From JAICJR01 sp036494715 (GTDB lineage Bacteria; Actinomycetota; Thermoleophilia; Solirubrobacterales; Thermoleophilaceae), in NCBI GenBank assembly GCA_036494715.1, contig DASXNY010000128.1, positions 1-14,340 on the forward strand: a stretch of DNA of 14,340 nt, written 5' to 3'. The position numbers were made by a program, and so were the translations under genes. Within the stretch, counting starts at the first letter, position 1; the number at the start of each line of letters is the position of its first letter. Shown in pieces: positions 1 through 7,177 of the stretch. Below the pieces are notes generated by a model, which was given only the letters and a program-made list of their open reading frames with translations, had not been told where the DNA came from and ran no database searches.

Positions 1-1256
1 GCGCCGATGCGCAGGTTCTGGGCGAGGTCGTTCGCCTCCTGGATCGAGCCGATGTGGTCGATCTCGGCGCCGGTGCGGCCGTCGATGCCATCCGGGTTGT
101 CGTGGAAGTCCACCGTGGCGAGCGACACGATCTGGTTGTCGAGGGTGATCGCGAAACGCTGGTCGGCGTTGGCGGGCGGCGTGCCGGGCGGCAGCACCTG
201 GTTGACGCCGCGCGTGGCGATCGCCTTGGTGGCCGCGGCGAACTGCTGGCGCCCGAAGTTCGTGAACTGGAAGGTGACGTTGGGCGCGCCGGACTGGTCG
301 GTCTCCTGCTTGGGGTTCTTGATGTCGGAGCCCGACAGCACCGAGTCGTCCTCGACGACGAAGTAGCCGGGCGGCGGCGTGCCGGGCTTCGCGCCGGTGG
401 TGGCCTGCGCGCCGATGACCAGGACGCCCTTCGGCACCTTCAGGACGGTGCTCCCCTGCGGCGGCCCGGCCGTGCCGAGCGAGGTGAGCAGGTCCTTGCA
501 CTGCGTGTTCTTTGCCACCGGGCGCGGCGCGGGCTTGGGACCGCCGTGCGAAACCTTGTCCGTGTAGTCCGAGAGCAGCTCCTGGCAGGTGCCCTCGGGA
601 CCGGAGATCAGCTTCGGGTTCTGGTTCTTCCCCGGCGCGGGACCGAACAGGTAGTACTTGTCGCCCGCGGTGTCGTTCTTGTTGTCGTAGTACTGCCGGA
701 TCTTCTGCTGATTGCCGTTGAACTTCTGCACGATCGCCTTGGACGGGCCGGCGGCCGGGACGTCCGATGCCTCCGCCCGCGGCAGCGACTTCGAGCCGCG
801 CAGCACCGCCTGGTAGAGCGAGAAGATCGGACTGTTGGGCGCGTTGTTTGTGGCCGCTGTCGTCGGATCCACCAGCTGGTTCGGCCCGCTGTAGATGTTT
901 GGCTCCCAGTCGTAGAACTGGAGCTGCGCGGTGCTGCCCACCTGCTGCTCCGCGCGTGCGACGTTCTTCACGTCCGGCAGGCCGATCGAGATCTGGTCGT
1001 CGGCGGAGCGCTGGATCTCCGGCTCGGAGACGCCGAGCGCGTCGGTGCGCTTGCGGATCGTTGTGATCGCGTCGTCGATCGCCGCCGGCGTGACCTTGGG
1101 CACCTGCGGCGTGGGCTCGCCCTGGTAGATCAGCTGGACGCCGCCCTTGAGGTCGAGGCCGAGGCGCGTGGGCTTCTTCGCGATGATCAGGCCAGAGATC
1201 AGGACGAGCGCCGCCACCACGAGCAGCACGAAAGCGTTGCGCCGTGCGCTCGTCAT
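1..1256 (-). CDS. secD: Protein translocase subunit SecD (3' end outside window)
   Basis: Membrane subunit of the Sec translocon accessory complex SecDF, which uses proton motive force to help pull exported proteins across the membrane. About 418 codons are visible, reading leftward from an ATG at 1256, and the frame is open to the left edge. An N-terminal transmembrane helix (about residues 8-26, AFVLLVVAALVLISGLIIA) is followed by the SecD signature GLDLKGGVQLIYQ. The ADALGVSEPEIQ-like region (here RTDALGVSEPEIQ) opens the first periplasmic domain. The visible end contains GSIQEANDLAQNLRIGA, typical of the junction before the second transmembrane helix. Between these lies a long insertion rich in G, P, N and K, with two cysteines (GTCQELL, NTQCKDLL) that could form a disulfide. 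The gene starts 4 bases after the PAS gene stop, so the two are probably co-transcribed. Identification is secure; the remaining membrane half is not visible. Confidence 0.95.
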   Translation of the reverse strand, partial: MTSARRNAFVLLVVAALVLISGLIIAKKPTRLGLDLKGGVQLIYQGEPTPQVPKVTPAAIDDAITTIRKRTDALGVSEPEIQRSADDQISIGLPDVKNVARAEQQVGSTAQLQFYDWEPNIYSGPNQLVDPTTAATNNAPNSPIFSLYQAVLRGSKSLPRAEASDVPAAGPSKAIVQKFNGNQQKIRQYYDNKNDTAGDKYYLFGPAPGKNQNPKLISGPEGTCQELLSDYTDKVSHGGPKPAPRPVAKNTQCKDLLTSLGTAGPPQGSTVLKVPKGVLVIGAQATTGAKPGTPPPGYFVVEDDSVLSGSDIKNPKQETDQSGAPNVTFQFTNFGRQQFAAATKAIATRGVNQVLPPGTPPANADQRFAITLDNQIVSLATVDFHDNPDGIDGRTGAEIDHIGSIQEANDLAQNLRIG

Positions 1257-1260
1257 CGCG

Positions 1261-1707
1261 TCAGGACTTCGGTGTGAGCACGAGCAACAGGCCGCCGTCC
1301 TCGTCGTAGGCAGGGAAGATGTCCGCCTTGGCGGGCTCCGGCCGGTCGCCCTCGGCGTGAACCGTGACGGGTTTGTCGAGCACCCGCACGCCCCACTCGA
1401 GCGCCGTGCCGATGTGATCGTCCCCATTCTGGAACGTGAGCCCGAGCACCTCGCGCACCGGCTGGCCGACCGCTTCGGGCTCCCCCAGTCCGGTGAGCTC
1501 GCGTACGCCGCGGCCGAAGCCGATCACGCGCGCATCCTGGTCGCAGATCACGAAGGCCGCATTGGGTGCCGGGTAGTAATCGTCGAGCAGCTCGAAAAGG
1601 AAGCCGAAACCACACTTCGAGCAACCTTTGGCACGAGTGGTGAATCCTGCGGTGCGTTCCCCTGAGAGCGTGCGATTGCCGCAGCTGGGACAGATGAAAT
1701 GAGGCAT
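1261..1707 (-). CDS. Zinc-ribbon plus single PAS domain protein
   Basis: Small (148 aa) probably cytoplasmic protein. Residues 6-32 contain CPSC and CSKC separated by 19 residues, a zinc-ribbon pattern. Residues about 41-148 resemble one PAS sensor domain (YYPAPNAAFVICDQDARVIGF, then LTGLGEPEAVGQPVREVLG). No kinase, cyclase or DNA-binding output domain follows, so a signalling role is inference only. The frame extends upstream to a TTG at 1737. I chose the ATG at 1707 because AGGA lies 4 bases upstream (AGGAACACATG) and the protein then begins directly with the zinc ribbon. It sits between a hypothetical gene and secD, in the slot where many actinobacteria have yajC, but it has neither the YajC transmembrane helix nor its motif. 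It could act as a redox or ligand sensor for an unknown partner. Confidence 0.8.
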   Translation of the reverse strand: MPHFICPSCGNRTLSGERTAGFTTRAKGCSKCGFGFLFELLDDYYPAPNAAFVICDQDARVIGFGRGVRELTGLGEPEAVGQPVREVLGLTFQNGDDHIGTALEWGVRVLDKPVTVHAEGDRPEPAKADIFPAYDEDGGLLLVLTPKS

Positions 1708-1726
1708 GTGTTCCTGACGAAGAGTA

Positions 1727-1742
1727 GGCGCTCCCAAGCGCC
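1727..1742 (-). other. Perfect 6-bp stem-loop in the spacer upstream of the PAS gene
   Basis: GGCGCT and AGCGCC pair perfectly around a 4-base loop, 20 bases before the PAS gene start and 33 bases after the hypothetical gene stop. No T-run follows on the minus strand, so it is a weak candidate for an intrinsic terminator. It could also be a 5' leader hairpin or an mRNA processing site. Confidence 0.35.
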
Positions 1743-1775
1743 GGACGGACAGTCCAGCTTAGCTTTAGCTACCTC

Positions 1776-2414
1776 TTAGCCGCCCAGTCCGCCGAAAAGC
1801 GAGAAGGTGCTGTTCGCGATGACCTCTCCGTAGGAAGCCTCCACGGCGATCTTGGCCTCGGGCGGCGCCTCGGCCCGAATGCGATCCGCCAGCTTGTTGC
1901 CGTCCTCCTCGCTCGGGACCGGGATCACGAGGAAGCGCCAGCGCCTGAGCGGCTGGAGGCCCTCGCTCTCGAGCTTGTTGGCGAGCGCTTTGGTGGCACC
2001 GTGGTCCGGTAGGACGATCTGTACCTCCCACTGGTCCATCCCGCCCTCCTTGGACTCCTCGCGCTCCTCCTCGGTGAGCCGCTCCTGCTCGGCCTCGCGC
2101 GCCGCCGGGCTGTCCGGAAGCGGCGCCGACGGGTCCTCCCAGCGCTCCTCTTCCTCGTGCCAGCGGGCAAGCTCGACGTGCCCCTCGGCGGCGTGCTGGG
2201 CGAGGAAGTCGCGGACCACCTGCGCGGCAGCGTCGGCCTGGTCGCGCGACTCCGCGTAGAGGAAGAGCACGGGACCGTCCTGGCTCACGACCACACGCCC
2301 GCGCAGCCGCTCCGCCAGATCCTTCTCGAGCGGGTTGTCGCGCAGGAAACCGGAGAAGCGGTGCTTGTGCTCCTCCTCCTCGAGCTCGACCTTTACACGC
2401 CAGTCCTCGGCCAT
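1776..2414 (-). CDS. Hypothetical protein, two similar alpha/beta modules with acidic linker
   Basis: I do not recognise this 212-aa protein as a named family. It looks like an internal duplication. Residues about 5-97 (starting WRVKVELEEEEH) and 129-197 (starting WEVQIVLPDHG) each read as strand, helix (LAERLRG / LANKLESEG), strand (VLFLYAES / RWRFLVIPVP), helix (AAAQVVRDFLAQHA / GNKLADRIRAEAP), strand (HVELARW / KIAVEAS). This layout resembles ferredoxin-like (ACT-type) folds. A charged, low-complexity linker (98-127, rich in E, A and R) joins them, and a glycine-rich tail (LFGGLGG) ends the protein. There is no signal peptide or membrane segment, so it is probably cytoplasmic. It starts 3 bases after the ruvB stop with no clear Shine-Dalgarno, which suggests translational coupling to ruvCAB. 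Function unknown. Confidence 0.8.
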   Translation of the reverse strand: MAEDWRVKVELEEEEHKHRFSGFLRDNPLEKDLAERLRGRVVVSQDGPVLFLYAESRDQADAAAQVVRDFLAQHAAEGHVELARWHEEEERWEDPSAPLPDSPAAREAEQERLTEEEREESKEGGMDQWEVQIVLPDHGATKALANKLESEGLQPLRRWRFLVIPVPSEEDGNKLADRIRAEAPPEAKIAVEASYGEVIANSTFSLFGGLGG

Positions 2415-2417
2415 GTA

Positions 2418-3467
2418 CTAGAAGAGGCTAGCCGCGTGGTGCGAGGGCCGCTCCACGCCCAGATGCTCGAACGCCGCCGCGGTGGCCACCCGCCCGCGCG
2501 GGGTGCGCTTGATGAAGCCCTGCTGGAGCAGGTAGGGCTCGTACACGTCCTCGATCGTGTCGGCCTCCTCGGCGACGGCGACCGCCAGGGTGGACAGCCC
2601 GACCGGGCCGCCCTCGAACTTCTCCACGATCGTCTTGAGGATGTCGCGGTCGAGTCTGTCGAGCCCGGCGTGGTCCACCTCGAGCAGGTCGAGCGCCTCC
2701 TCCGCCACCTCGCGATCGACCTTGCCGGCGCCGCGCACCTCGGCGTAGTCGCGTACCCGCTTGAGCAGGCGGTTGGCCACGCGCGGAGTGCCGCGCGAGC
2801 GCGCGGCGATGGTGGTGGCGCCCTCGTCGTCGATGTCGACGTCGAGGATGCCCGCCGAGCGGCGGATGATCCGGGCGAGGTCGACGGGCTCGTAGAGGTC
2901 GAGCCGGTGGCTGACGCCGAAGCGGTCGCGCAGGGGGGTGGTCAGCAGGCCCGCGCGCGTGGTGGCGCCGATCAGTGTGAACGGCGGCAGGTCGAGCGTG
3001 ACCACGCGCGCGCCCGCGCCCTGGCCGACCGTGATCGGCAGGCGGCGGTCCTCCATCGCCGGGTAGAAGGTCTCCTCGAGCGCACGCGGGAGCCGGTGGA
3101 TCTCGTCGACGAAGAACACCGAGCCCGGTTCGAGCGCTGTGAGGAAGGCCGCGACGTCGCCCTTGCGCTCGAGCGCCGGGCCGGCGGTCTGCACGAACGG
3201 CACGTCGAGCTCCGCCGCCACGATCTGCGCGAGCGAGGTCTTGCCGAGCCCTGGCGGGCCGGCGAGCAGGACGTGGTCGAGCGCCTCGCCGCGCTGCTTG
3301 GCCGCCTCGATGAACACGCTGAGCTGGTCCTTGACCGCCTGCTGGCCCACGAAGTCGGCCAGCTTGCGCGGCCGCAGCGAGCGGTCGAGCTCCTCGTCGG
3401 CGCCGAACGCGGGCGCCGCCTGGATGCGCTCGACGTCCGGGCTGCGGATGCCGCCGTGTTCGGTCAC
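2418..3467 (-). CDS. ruvB: Holliday junction branch-migration helicase RuvB
   Basis: AAA+ ATPase (349 aa) that forms hexameric rings on DNA arms and drives branch migration of Holliday junctions with RuvA during recombination and repair. Visible motifs: Walker A GPPGLGKT (70-77), Walker B VFFVDE (117-122) followed by IHRL, sensor region GATTRAG (167-173), and PLRDRFG (178-184) in the arginine-finger region. A C-terminal winged-helix DNA-binding domain follows (VGLSTLAVAVAEEADTIEDV, then GFIKRTPRGR). The length is normal for the family. The start is a GTG at 3467 that overlaps the ruvA TGA as GTGA, which ties its translation to ruvA. No anomaly in the catalytic motifs. Confidence 0.98.
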   Translation of the reverse strand: MTEHGGIRSPDVERIQAAPAFGADEELDRSLRPRKLADFVGQQAVKDQLSVFIEAAKQRGEALDHVLLAGPPGLGKTSLAQIVAAELDVPFVQTAGPALERKGDVAAFLTALEPGSVFFVDEIHRLPRALEETFYPAMEDRRLPITVGQGAGARVVTLDLPPFTLIGATTRAGLLTTPLRDRFGVSHRLDLYEPVDLARIIRRSAGILDVDIDDEGATTIAARSRGTPRVANRLLKRVRDYAEVRGAGKVDREVAEEALDLLEVDHAGLDRLDRDILKTIVEKFEGGPVGLSTLAVAVAEEADTIEDVYEPYLLQQGFIKRTPRGRVATAAAFEHLGVERPSHHAASLF

Positions 3468-4042
3468 CGCGACGCCCTCAGCGCCTCGCCGATCAGCTGC
3501 TCCGGCGTCTCGCCGTCGGCATCGGAGAGCAGCTCGTCCGCCTCCTGGGCGCTGAAGCCGAGGCCGACGAGACCCTGGCGCGCGAGCGTGCGCGGGTCGT
3601 CGGTCTTCGTGATCACGATCTCGTCGAGCACGCCGGAGTCGCCCACGACCTTCTCGCGCAGCTCGACGATGATGCGGTCGGCGGTGCGCTTGCCGATGCC
3701 CGGGACGGCCTGGAAGCGGGCGCTATCGCCCGCGCCGATCGCACGCAGCAGCTCGCGCGTGGTGCCGCCCGAGAGCACCGCCAGCGCCACCTTCGGCCCA
3801 ACTCCCTGCACGCCGATCAGGAGCAGGAACAGCTCGCGCTCCTCCTCGCTCGCGAAGCCGTACAGGTACATGCCGTCGTCGCGCATCACGAGGTGGCTCT
3901 GGAGCAGCGTCTCCTTGCCGGTGGCGGGCACGGCCTTGAGCGTCTCCGCGGACACCGCCAGCCGGTAGCCCACGCCGCCGCACTCGACCACCACGTGGTC
4001 GGGCCGCCGCACCGTGACCTTGCCGCGCACCGACGCGATCAC
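3464..4042 (-). CDS. ruvA: Holliday junction DNA-binding protein RuvA
   Basis: RuvA (192 aa) binds four-way DNA junctions as a tetramer and loads RuvB rings. The N-terminal OB-fold begins MIASVRGKVTVRRPDHVVVE and includes CGGVGYRL. Two helix-hairpin-helix motifs are visible: IGVQGVGPKVALAVL (about 76-90) and AVPGIGKRTADRIIVEL (about 112-128). A C-terminal domain III (LGFSAQEADELL) is the part that contacts RuvB. The start is a GTG at 4042 that overlaps the ruvC TGA (GTGA, 4039-4042). The end overlaps ruvB in the same way. Confidence 0.97.
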   Translation of the reverse strand: MIASVRGKVTVRRPDHVVVECGGVGYRLAVSAETLKAVPATGKETLLQSHLVMRDDGMYLYGFASEEERELFLLLIGVQGVGPKVALAVLSGGTTRELLRAIGAGDSARFQAVPGIGKRTADRIIVELREKVVGDSGVLDEIVITKTDDPRTLARQGLVGLGFSAQEADELLSDADGETPEQLIGEALRASR

Positions 4043-4530
4043 GCGATCGCCGCCTTGAGCACCGCGCCGTTGGCGTGGCAGATGGCCACGGCCAGCGCGT
4101 CCGCCGCGTGGTCAGGCTGCGGCGGCGAGGGCAGCCTGAGCAGCGCGCCCACCATGCGCTGGACCTGGCCCTTCTCGGCGCGGCCGTTGCCGCAGACGGC
4201 CTGCTTGACCGCCTGGGGCGTGTATGAGAAGCAGGGCACGCCGGCCTGGCCGGCCGCCAGCAGCGTGACCCCGCGCGCCTGTCCGACCGCGAACGCGCTG
4301 CGTGCGTTCTGGCCGAAGAAGAGGTCCTCGATCGCCACCGCGCCGGGCTCGTGGCGCTCGATCAGCTCGGTCACGTGGCCGTGGATCTCGGCCAGGCGCT
4401 GCTCGAGCTTGTCGTGAGCAGCCGTGTGCAGCACGCCGCCGTCGAGCGCCGCCAGCGCGCTGCCATGTGCGAGCACCACGCCGAAGCCGGTGTGCGCGGT
4501 GCCGGGATCGATGCCAAGGACAACCACCAC
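4039..4530 (-). CDS. ruvC: Crossover junction endodeoxyribonuclease RuvC
   Basis: RuvC resolvase (163 aa) cuts Holliday junctions as a dimer, completing RuvAB-driven recombination. The acidic RNase-H-like active site can be placed: D8 in GIDPGTAHTGFG, E68 in VAIEDLFF, and H141 with D144 in PDHAADALAVAICH. E. coli has two aspartates at the last pair of positions. A histidine at the third position is also found in Thermus thermophilus RuvC, so H141 is a natural variant and not a defect. QAVKQAVCGNGRAEKGQV is a conserved family segment. The start is a GTG at 4530; a second GTG follows at 4527. A GGAG about 10 bases upstream is the only Shine-Dalgarno candidate. It is first gene of ruvCAB here, preceded by the inverted-repeat element and, further upstream, the GH3 gene rather than yebC. 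Confidence 0.96.
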   Translation of the reverse strand: MVVVLGIDPGTAHTGFGVVLAHGSALAALDGGVLHTAAHDKLEQRLAEIHGHVTELIERHEPGAVAIEDLFFGQNARSAFAVGQARGVTLLAAGQAGVPCFSYTPQAVKQAVCGNGRAEKGQVQRMVGALLRLPSPPQPDHAADALAVAICHANGAVLKAAIA

Positions 4531-4570
4531 CCAACGGATTCTCCGTCCCTGGGCGGACGCCTTCGTCTTG

Positions 4571-4645
4571 GTCCACAGTCCACAGTCCGCAGTCCGCAGG
4601 GCTTTGGACTAGCGCCCTGCGGACTGTGGTCTGCGGACTGTGGAC
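4571..4645. repeat. 75-bp inverted repeat built of 7-bp units between GH3 gene and ruvC
   Basis: The arms 4571-4602 and 4614-4645 are each 32 bases. They pair at 29 of 32 positions around an 11-base loop. Each arm is a run of four heptamers: left TCCACAG, TCCACAG, TCCGCAG, TCCGCAG; right CTGCGGA, CTGTGGT, CTGCGGA, CTGTGGA. TGGACTAG occurs both in the loop (4605-4612) and after the right arm (4641-4648). It begins 5 bases past the GH3 stop codon and lies about 40 bases before ruvC. It could act as a transcription terminator for the GH3 gene, or be a copy of a dispersed intergenic repeat. No T-run flanks the stem, so Rho-independent termination is not assured. Confidence 0.85.
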
Positions 4646-4649
4646 TAGA

Positions 4650-7040
4650 TCAGCCGATCCTGAAGTCGGCAGATAGATCCTCGACTTGCACCTGATAGCT
4701 CCCCGCCATCACCTGCGGCGCCTCTGTGCCGTCGATGTCGGCTGGGGTCAGGGCGAGGGTGGATGCTGGGAAGGTGACGTGCACCGTCTTCGATCCACCG
4801 GCCGGAACATCTACACGCGCGAAGCCGACGAGCCGCTGCGGCGGCACGACGATGCCCGCCGTCTCCGTGGGCTCGTGCACGTACACCGGCACGATGTCCG
4901 TGCCGTCACGGGCGCCGCTGTTGGCGACCGTGAACGTCGCCGTGCCGGAGCCGTGGCGCGACACCGACGGCGACGCGCTCAGCCCACTGACCTTGAACGT
5001 CGTGTACGACAGCCCGAACCCGAACGGGTAGAGCGGGTTGTAGCCCGACCCCCAGCCCGAATTCGTGCCCGGCAGCTGGTCGAAGAACTTGGGCTCGTCA
5101 CCCAAGGTCGACGCACCGGTCGCGTTGAAATTCGACTGCTGTAGCGGCGCGTCGGTCGGCCAGCTGACAGGCAGCTTGGCACTCGGGTTGACCGTGCCGA
5201 ACAGCACGTCCGCCACGCCGGCGCCACCCTCGGTCCCGGGCAGGTACGCCATCAGCAGCCCGTTTGCCTGCTCGGCGGGACCGAGCCCCAGCGGGCGCCC
5301 GGCGATGACCACGACGATCACCGGCTTGCCGGTGTCCTCGAGCGCCTTGATCAGCGCCTGCTGGTCGGGCTTGAGCTGCGGCGCGGGATCGTCGCCGAGC
5401 CCCTCCGCGTACGGCGTCTCGCCGACCACGACGATCGCCGCATCGGCGCTGCTCGTCTCCGACACCGCCTGCGACTGGTCCTGGGTGTAGACGACCTGCG
5501 TCGACGACGACACCGCCTGCTTGATCCCGTCGAGCACAGTGGTGCCGGGCGGGATCTGGTCGGGCGGGCCGGCGCAGCAGGCCTGGTTCGCTCCGTACGC
5601 GCCCTGCCAGCTCACGCTCCAGCCACCGAGCTGGTTGGTCATCGAGTTGGCGTTGGGGCCGGTGACGACGAGCTTGCCGGCGTTCGCCGACAGCGGCAGC
5701 ACGCCGCCCTCGTTGCGCAGCAGGGTGATCGACTCATCCGCCGCCTTGCGGGCGAGCGGCTTGTTGCCGGTCACGGCCGCGTCGGCCTGGGACGGATCGA
5801 CGTACGGGTGGTCGAACAGCCCGAGGCGGAACTTCAGCGTGAGGATCCGCCGCACGGACTGGTTGATCCGCGCGACCGACACGCTGCCGTTGTGCACGTC
5901 CTCGAGCAGCGCGGCGTCGAAGCCGCTCGGATTGTCGGGCTCCATCGCCATGTCCACGCCCGCGTTGACGGCCTTGGCCACGGCGTCGGCCAGGTCGGGC
6001 GACACGTGGTAGGCGGTCTGCAGCGCGGGCACGTCGCCGTAGTCCGAGATCACGACGCCCTTGAAGCCGAGCCGCTGGCGCAACTCGGTCGTCAGCAGGA
6101 AGTGCGACGCGGTGGCCGGCACGCTGTTGATCGATGCGGAGTTGACCATCACGGTGGCTGCGCCGGCGTCGATACCGGCCGCGTATGAGGGCAGGAAGGT
6201 GTCCTGCAGATAGCGGATCGGGAGCTCCTCCTGCACGCGGTCGTGGCCGTTGATCGACTCCGAGTAGCCCGCGAAGTGCTTCACGGTCGCCGCCACCTGC
6301 GGGTGGTTCGCGCTGCCCTGCATGCCGTCGATGTTGGCCGCGCCCATCGCGCCGGCGAGCAGCGGCTCCTCGGCCCAGGTCTCGTAGTAGCGACCCCAGC
6401 GGTTGTCCCGCGCGAGGTCCTGCACTGGGGCGAAGTCCCAGTTGCCGCCGGTGGCGACCAGCTGCTGGCGGGTGGCCGCGCCGGCCTCCTGCGCCAGCGT
6501 CGTGTCCCAGGTCGCGCCCATGCCGATCGACTGCGGGAAGAGCGTCGCCTGATACGGGTGGCCGAAGCCGTGCACGGCGTCGACGCCATAGATGATCGGG
6601 ATGTGCAGCCGCGAGTGGTCGATCGCGTAGTGCTGGATCGCGTTGTACTGATCGGCCCAGCCGTGGCCGGTGTTGTCCGTCGGGTTGTCCGTGCCGCCCG
6701 CGAGAATCGACCCCGTCTTGTCGCTGATCAGGACCTTCTCGAGGCAGGCGGGCTGAAGAGGATCGGCGTTGCCTCCGCTGCAGTTGCCGTCGGACGGGCT
6801 GGACGGGCCGCGCAGCTTCTCGTTGACGATCTGGTCCATCTGCCCGATCTTCTCCTCGAGCGTCATGCGCCCGAGCAGGTCGTCCACGCGGTCCGCGATC
6901 CGGGCGTGCGGGTTGAGATAGGTGGCTCGCGTCTGATGGCGGGCCGCCTGCGACTGAGTGCCGGTGGCGCCCGCGCTGGCCGTTACCGCGCCGGCAGCCA
7001 GCAGCAGCGCAGCGCCGATCGCCGCGGTGGTGCGTCTCAT
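4650..7040 (-). CDS. Secreted GH3 beta-glucan exohydrolase / beta-glucosidase, plant ExoI-like
   Basis: Glycoside hydrolase family 3 enzyme (796 aa) expected to remove glucose from non-reducing ends of beta-glucans outside the cell by a retaining mechanism. The signal peptide is MRRTTAAIGAALLLAAGAVTASAGA. The (beta/alpha)8 domain has DRVDDLLGRMTLEEKIGQM, IYGVDAVHG, KHFAGYSE (about 254-261) and the nucleophile D333 in VISDYGD. In the second domain VVGETPYAEGLGD contains E546, which matches the acid/base position of barley exohydrolase ExoI; this resemblance suggests broad beta-1,3/1,4/1,2 specificity. Residues about 700-790 form a fibronectin-III-like domain. Two cysteines (CSGGNADPLQPAC) may form a disulfide. 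The frame extends to 7064, but the ATG at 7040 has AGGAGG 7 bases upstream and begins the signal peptide, so it is preferred. The gene is divergent from the ROK regulator. Confidence 0.93.
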   Translation of the reverse strand: MRRTTAAIGAALLLAAGAVTASAGATGTQSQAARHQTRATYLNPHARIADRVDDLLGRMTLEEKIGQMDQIVNEKLRGPSSPSDGNCSGGNADPLQPACLEKVLISDKTGSILAGGTDNPTDNTGHGWADQYNAIQHYAIDHSRLHIPIIYGVDAVHGFGHPYQATLFPQSIGMGATWDTTLAQEAGAATRQQLVATGGNWDFAPVQDLARDNRWGRYYETWAEEPLLAGAMGAANIDGMQGSANHPQVAATVKHFAGYSESINGHDRVQEELPIRYLQDTFLPSYAAGIDAGAATVMVNSASINSVPATASHFLLTTELRQRLGFKGVVISDYGDVPALQTAYHVSPDLADAVAKAVNAGVDMAMEPDNPSGFDAALLEDVHNGSVSVARINQSVRRILTLKFRLGLFDHPYVDPSQADAAVTGNKPLARKAADESITLLRNEGGVLPLSANAGKLVVTGPNANSMTNQLGGWSVSWQGAYGANQACCAGPPDQIPPGTTVLDGIKQAVSSSTQVVYTQDQSQAVSETSSADAAIVVVGETPYAEGLGDDPAPQLKPDQQALIKALEDTGKPVIVVVIAGRPLGLGPAEQANGLLMAYLPGTEGGAGVADVLFGTVNPSAKLPVSWPTDAPLQQSNFNATGASTLGDEPKFFDQLPGTNSGWGSGYNPLYPFGFGLSYTTFKVSGLSASPSVSRHGSGTATFTVANSGARDGTDIVPVYVHEPTETAGIVVPPQRLVGFARVDVPAGGSKTVHVTFPASTLALTPADIDGTEAPQVMAGSYQVQVEDLSADFRIG

Positions 7041-7047
7041 AAGGGGT

Positions 7048-7053
7048 CCTCCT
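7048..7053 (-). promoter_or_regulatory. Shine-Dalgarno deciding the GH3 start
   Basis: AGGAGG on the minus strand with a 7-base spacer (ACCCCTT) to the ATG at 7040. This favours 7040 over the in-frame start at 7064. Confidence 0.8.
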
Positions 7054-7064
7054 CCCTTGTGCAT

Positions 7065-7093
7065 GCGGCCAGGCCGCTAGGAGGGCTGCCTCC
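7065..7093 (-). other. Two small hairpins in the GH3 5' leader
   Basis: GCGGCC-A-GGCCGC (7065-7077) is a 13-base inverted repeat, 11 bases upstream of the GH3 Shine-Dalgarno. Next to it GGAGG-GCTG-CCTCC (7080-7093) is a 5-bp stem with a 4-base loop. Both fall in the predicted transcribed leader and could affect translation or mRNA stability, or be protein sites. In GC-rich DNA short stems are common, so this is tentative. Confidence 0.3.
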
Positions 7094-7148
7094 CAACAGC
7101 GCTGGTCCTCTCCCTTTGTTCGGAACCCGTCGGACTCCGGAGCCAGGC

Positions 7149-7177
7149 AAGCTACTCCTGGGCGCTCCAATGGTCAA
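7149..7177 (-). promoter_or_regulatory. Predicted sigma70-like promoter of the GH3 gene
   Basis: On the minus strand TTGACC (-35, 7177-7172), a 17-base spacer, and TAGCTT (-10, 7154-7149). A transcript would start near 7142 and have a leader of about 100 bases. The -35 box is covered by the imperfect palindrome at 7172-7196, consistent with repression by the neighbouring ROK protein. The -10 match is only moderate. Confidence 0.4.

Noticed and set aside
54..1277. Long plus-strand open frame (407 codons) opposite secD
   Set aside because: Its translation is arginine/valine-rich with no motif, while the minus strand gives a clear SecD. It is an antisense shadow of GC-rich coding DNA.
2157..3968. 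603-codon plus-strand open frame opposite the hypothetical gene, ruvB and ruvA
   Set aside because: It spans several well-supported minus-strand genes and has no recognisable domain.
4136..4155. RuvC H141 in place of the E. coli aspartate as a broken active site
   Set aside because: Histidine at this position is known in functional Thermus RuvC, so it is an accepted variant.
4571..4645. CRISPR-like reading of the heptamer repeats
   Set aside because: Units are 7 bp without spacers and form one palindrome, so there is no repeat-spacer structure.
5734..7170. 478-codon minus-strand frame overlapping the ExoI-like GH3 in another frame
   Set aside because: Arginine/glycine/proline-rich frame-shifted reading of the GH3 gene, without signal peptide or motifs.
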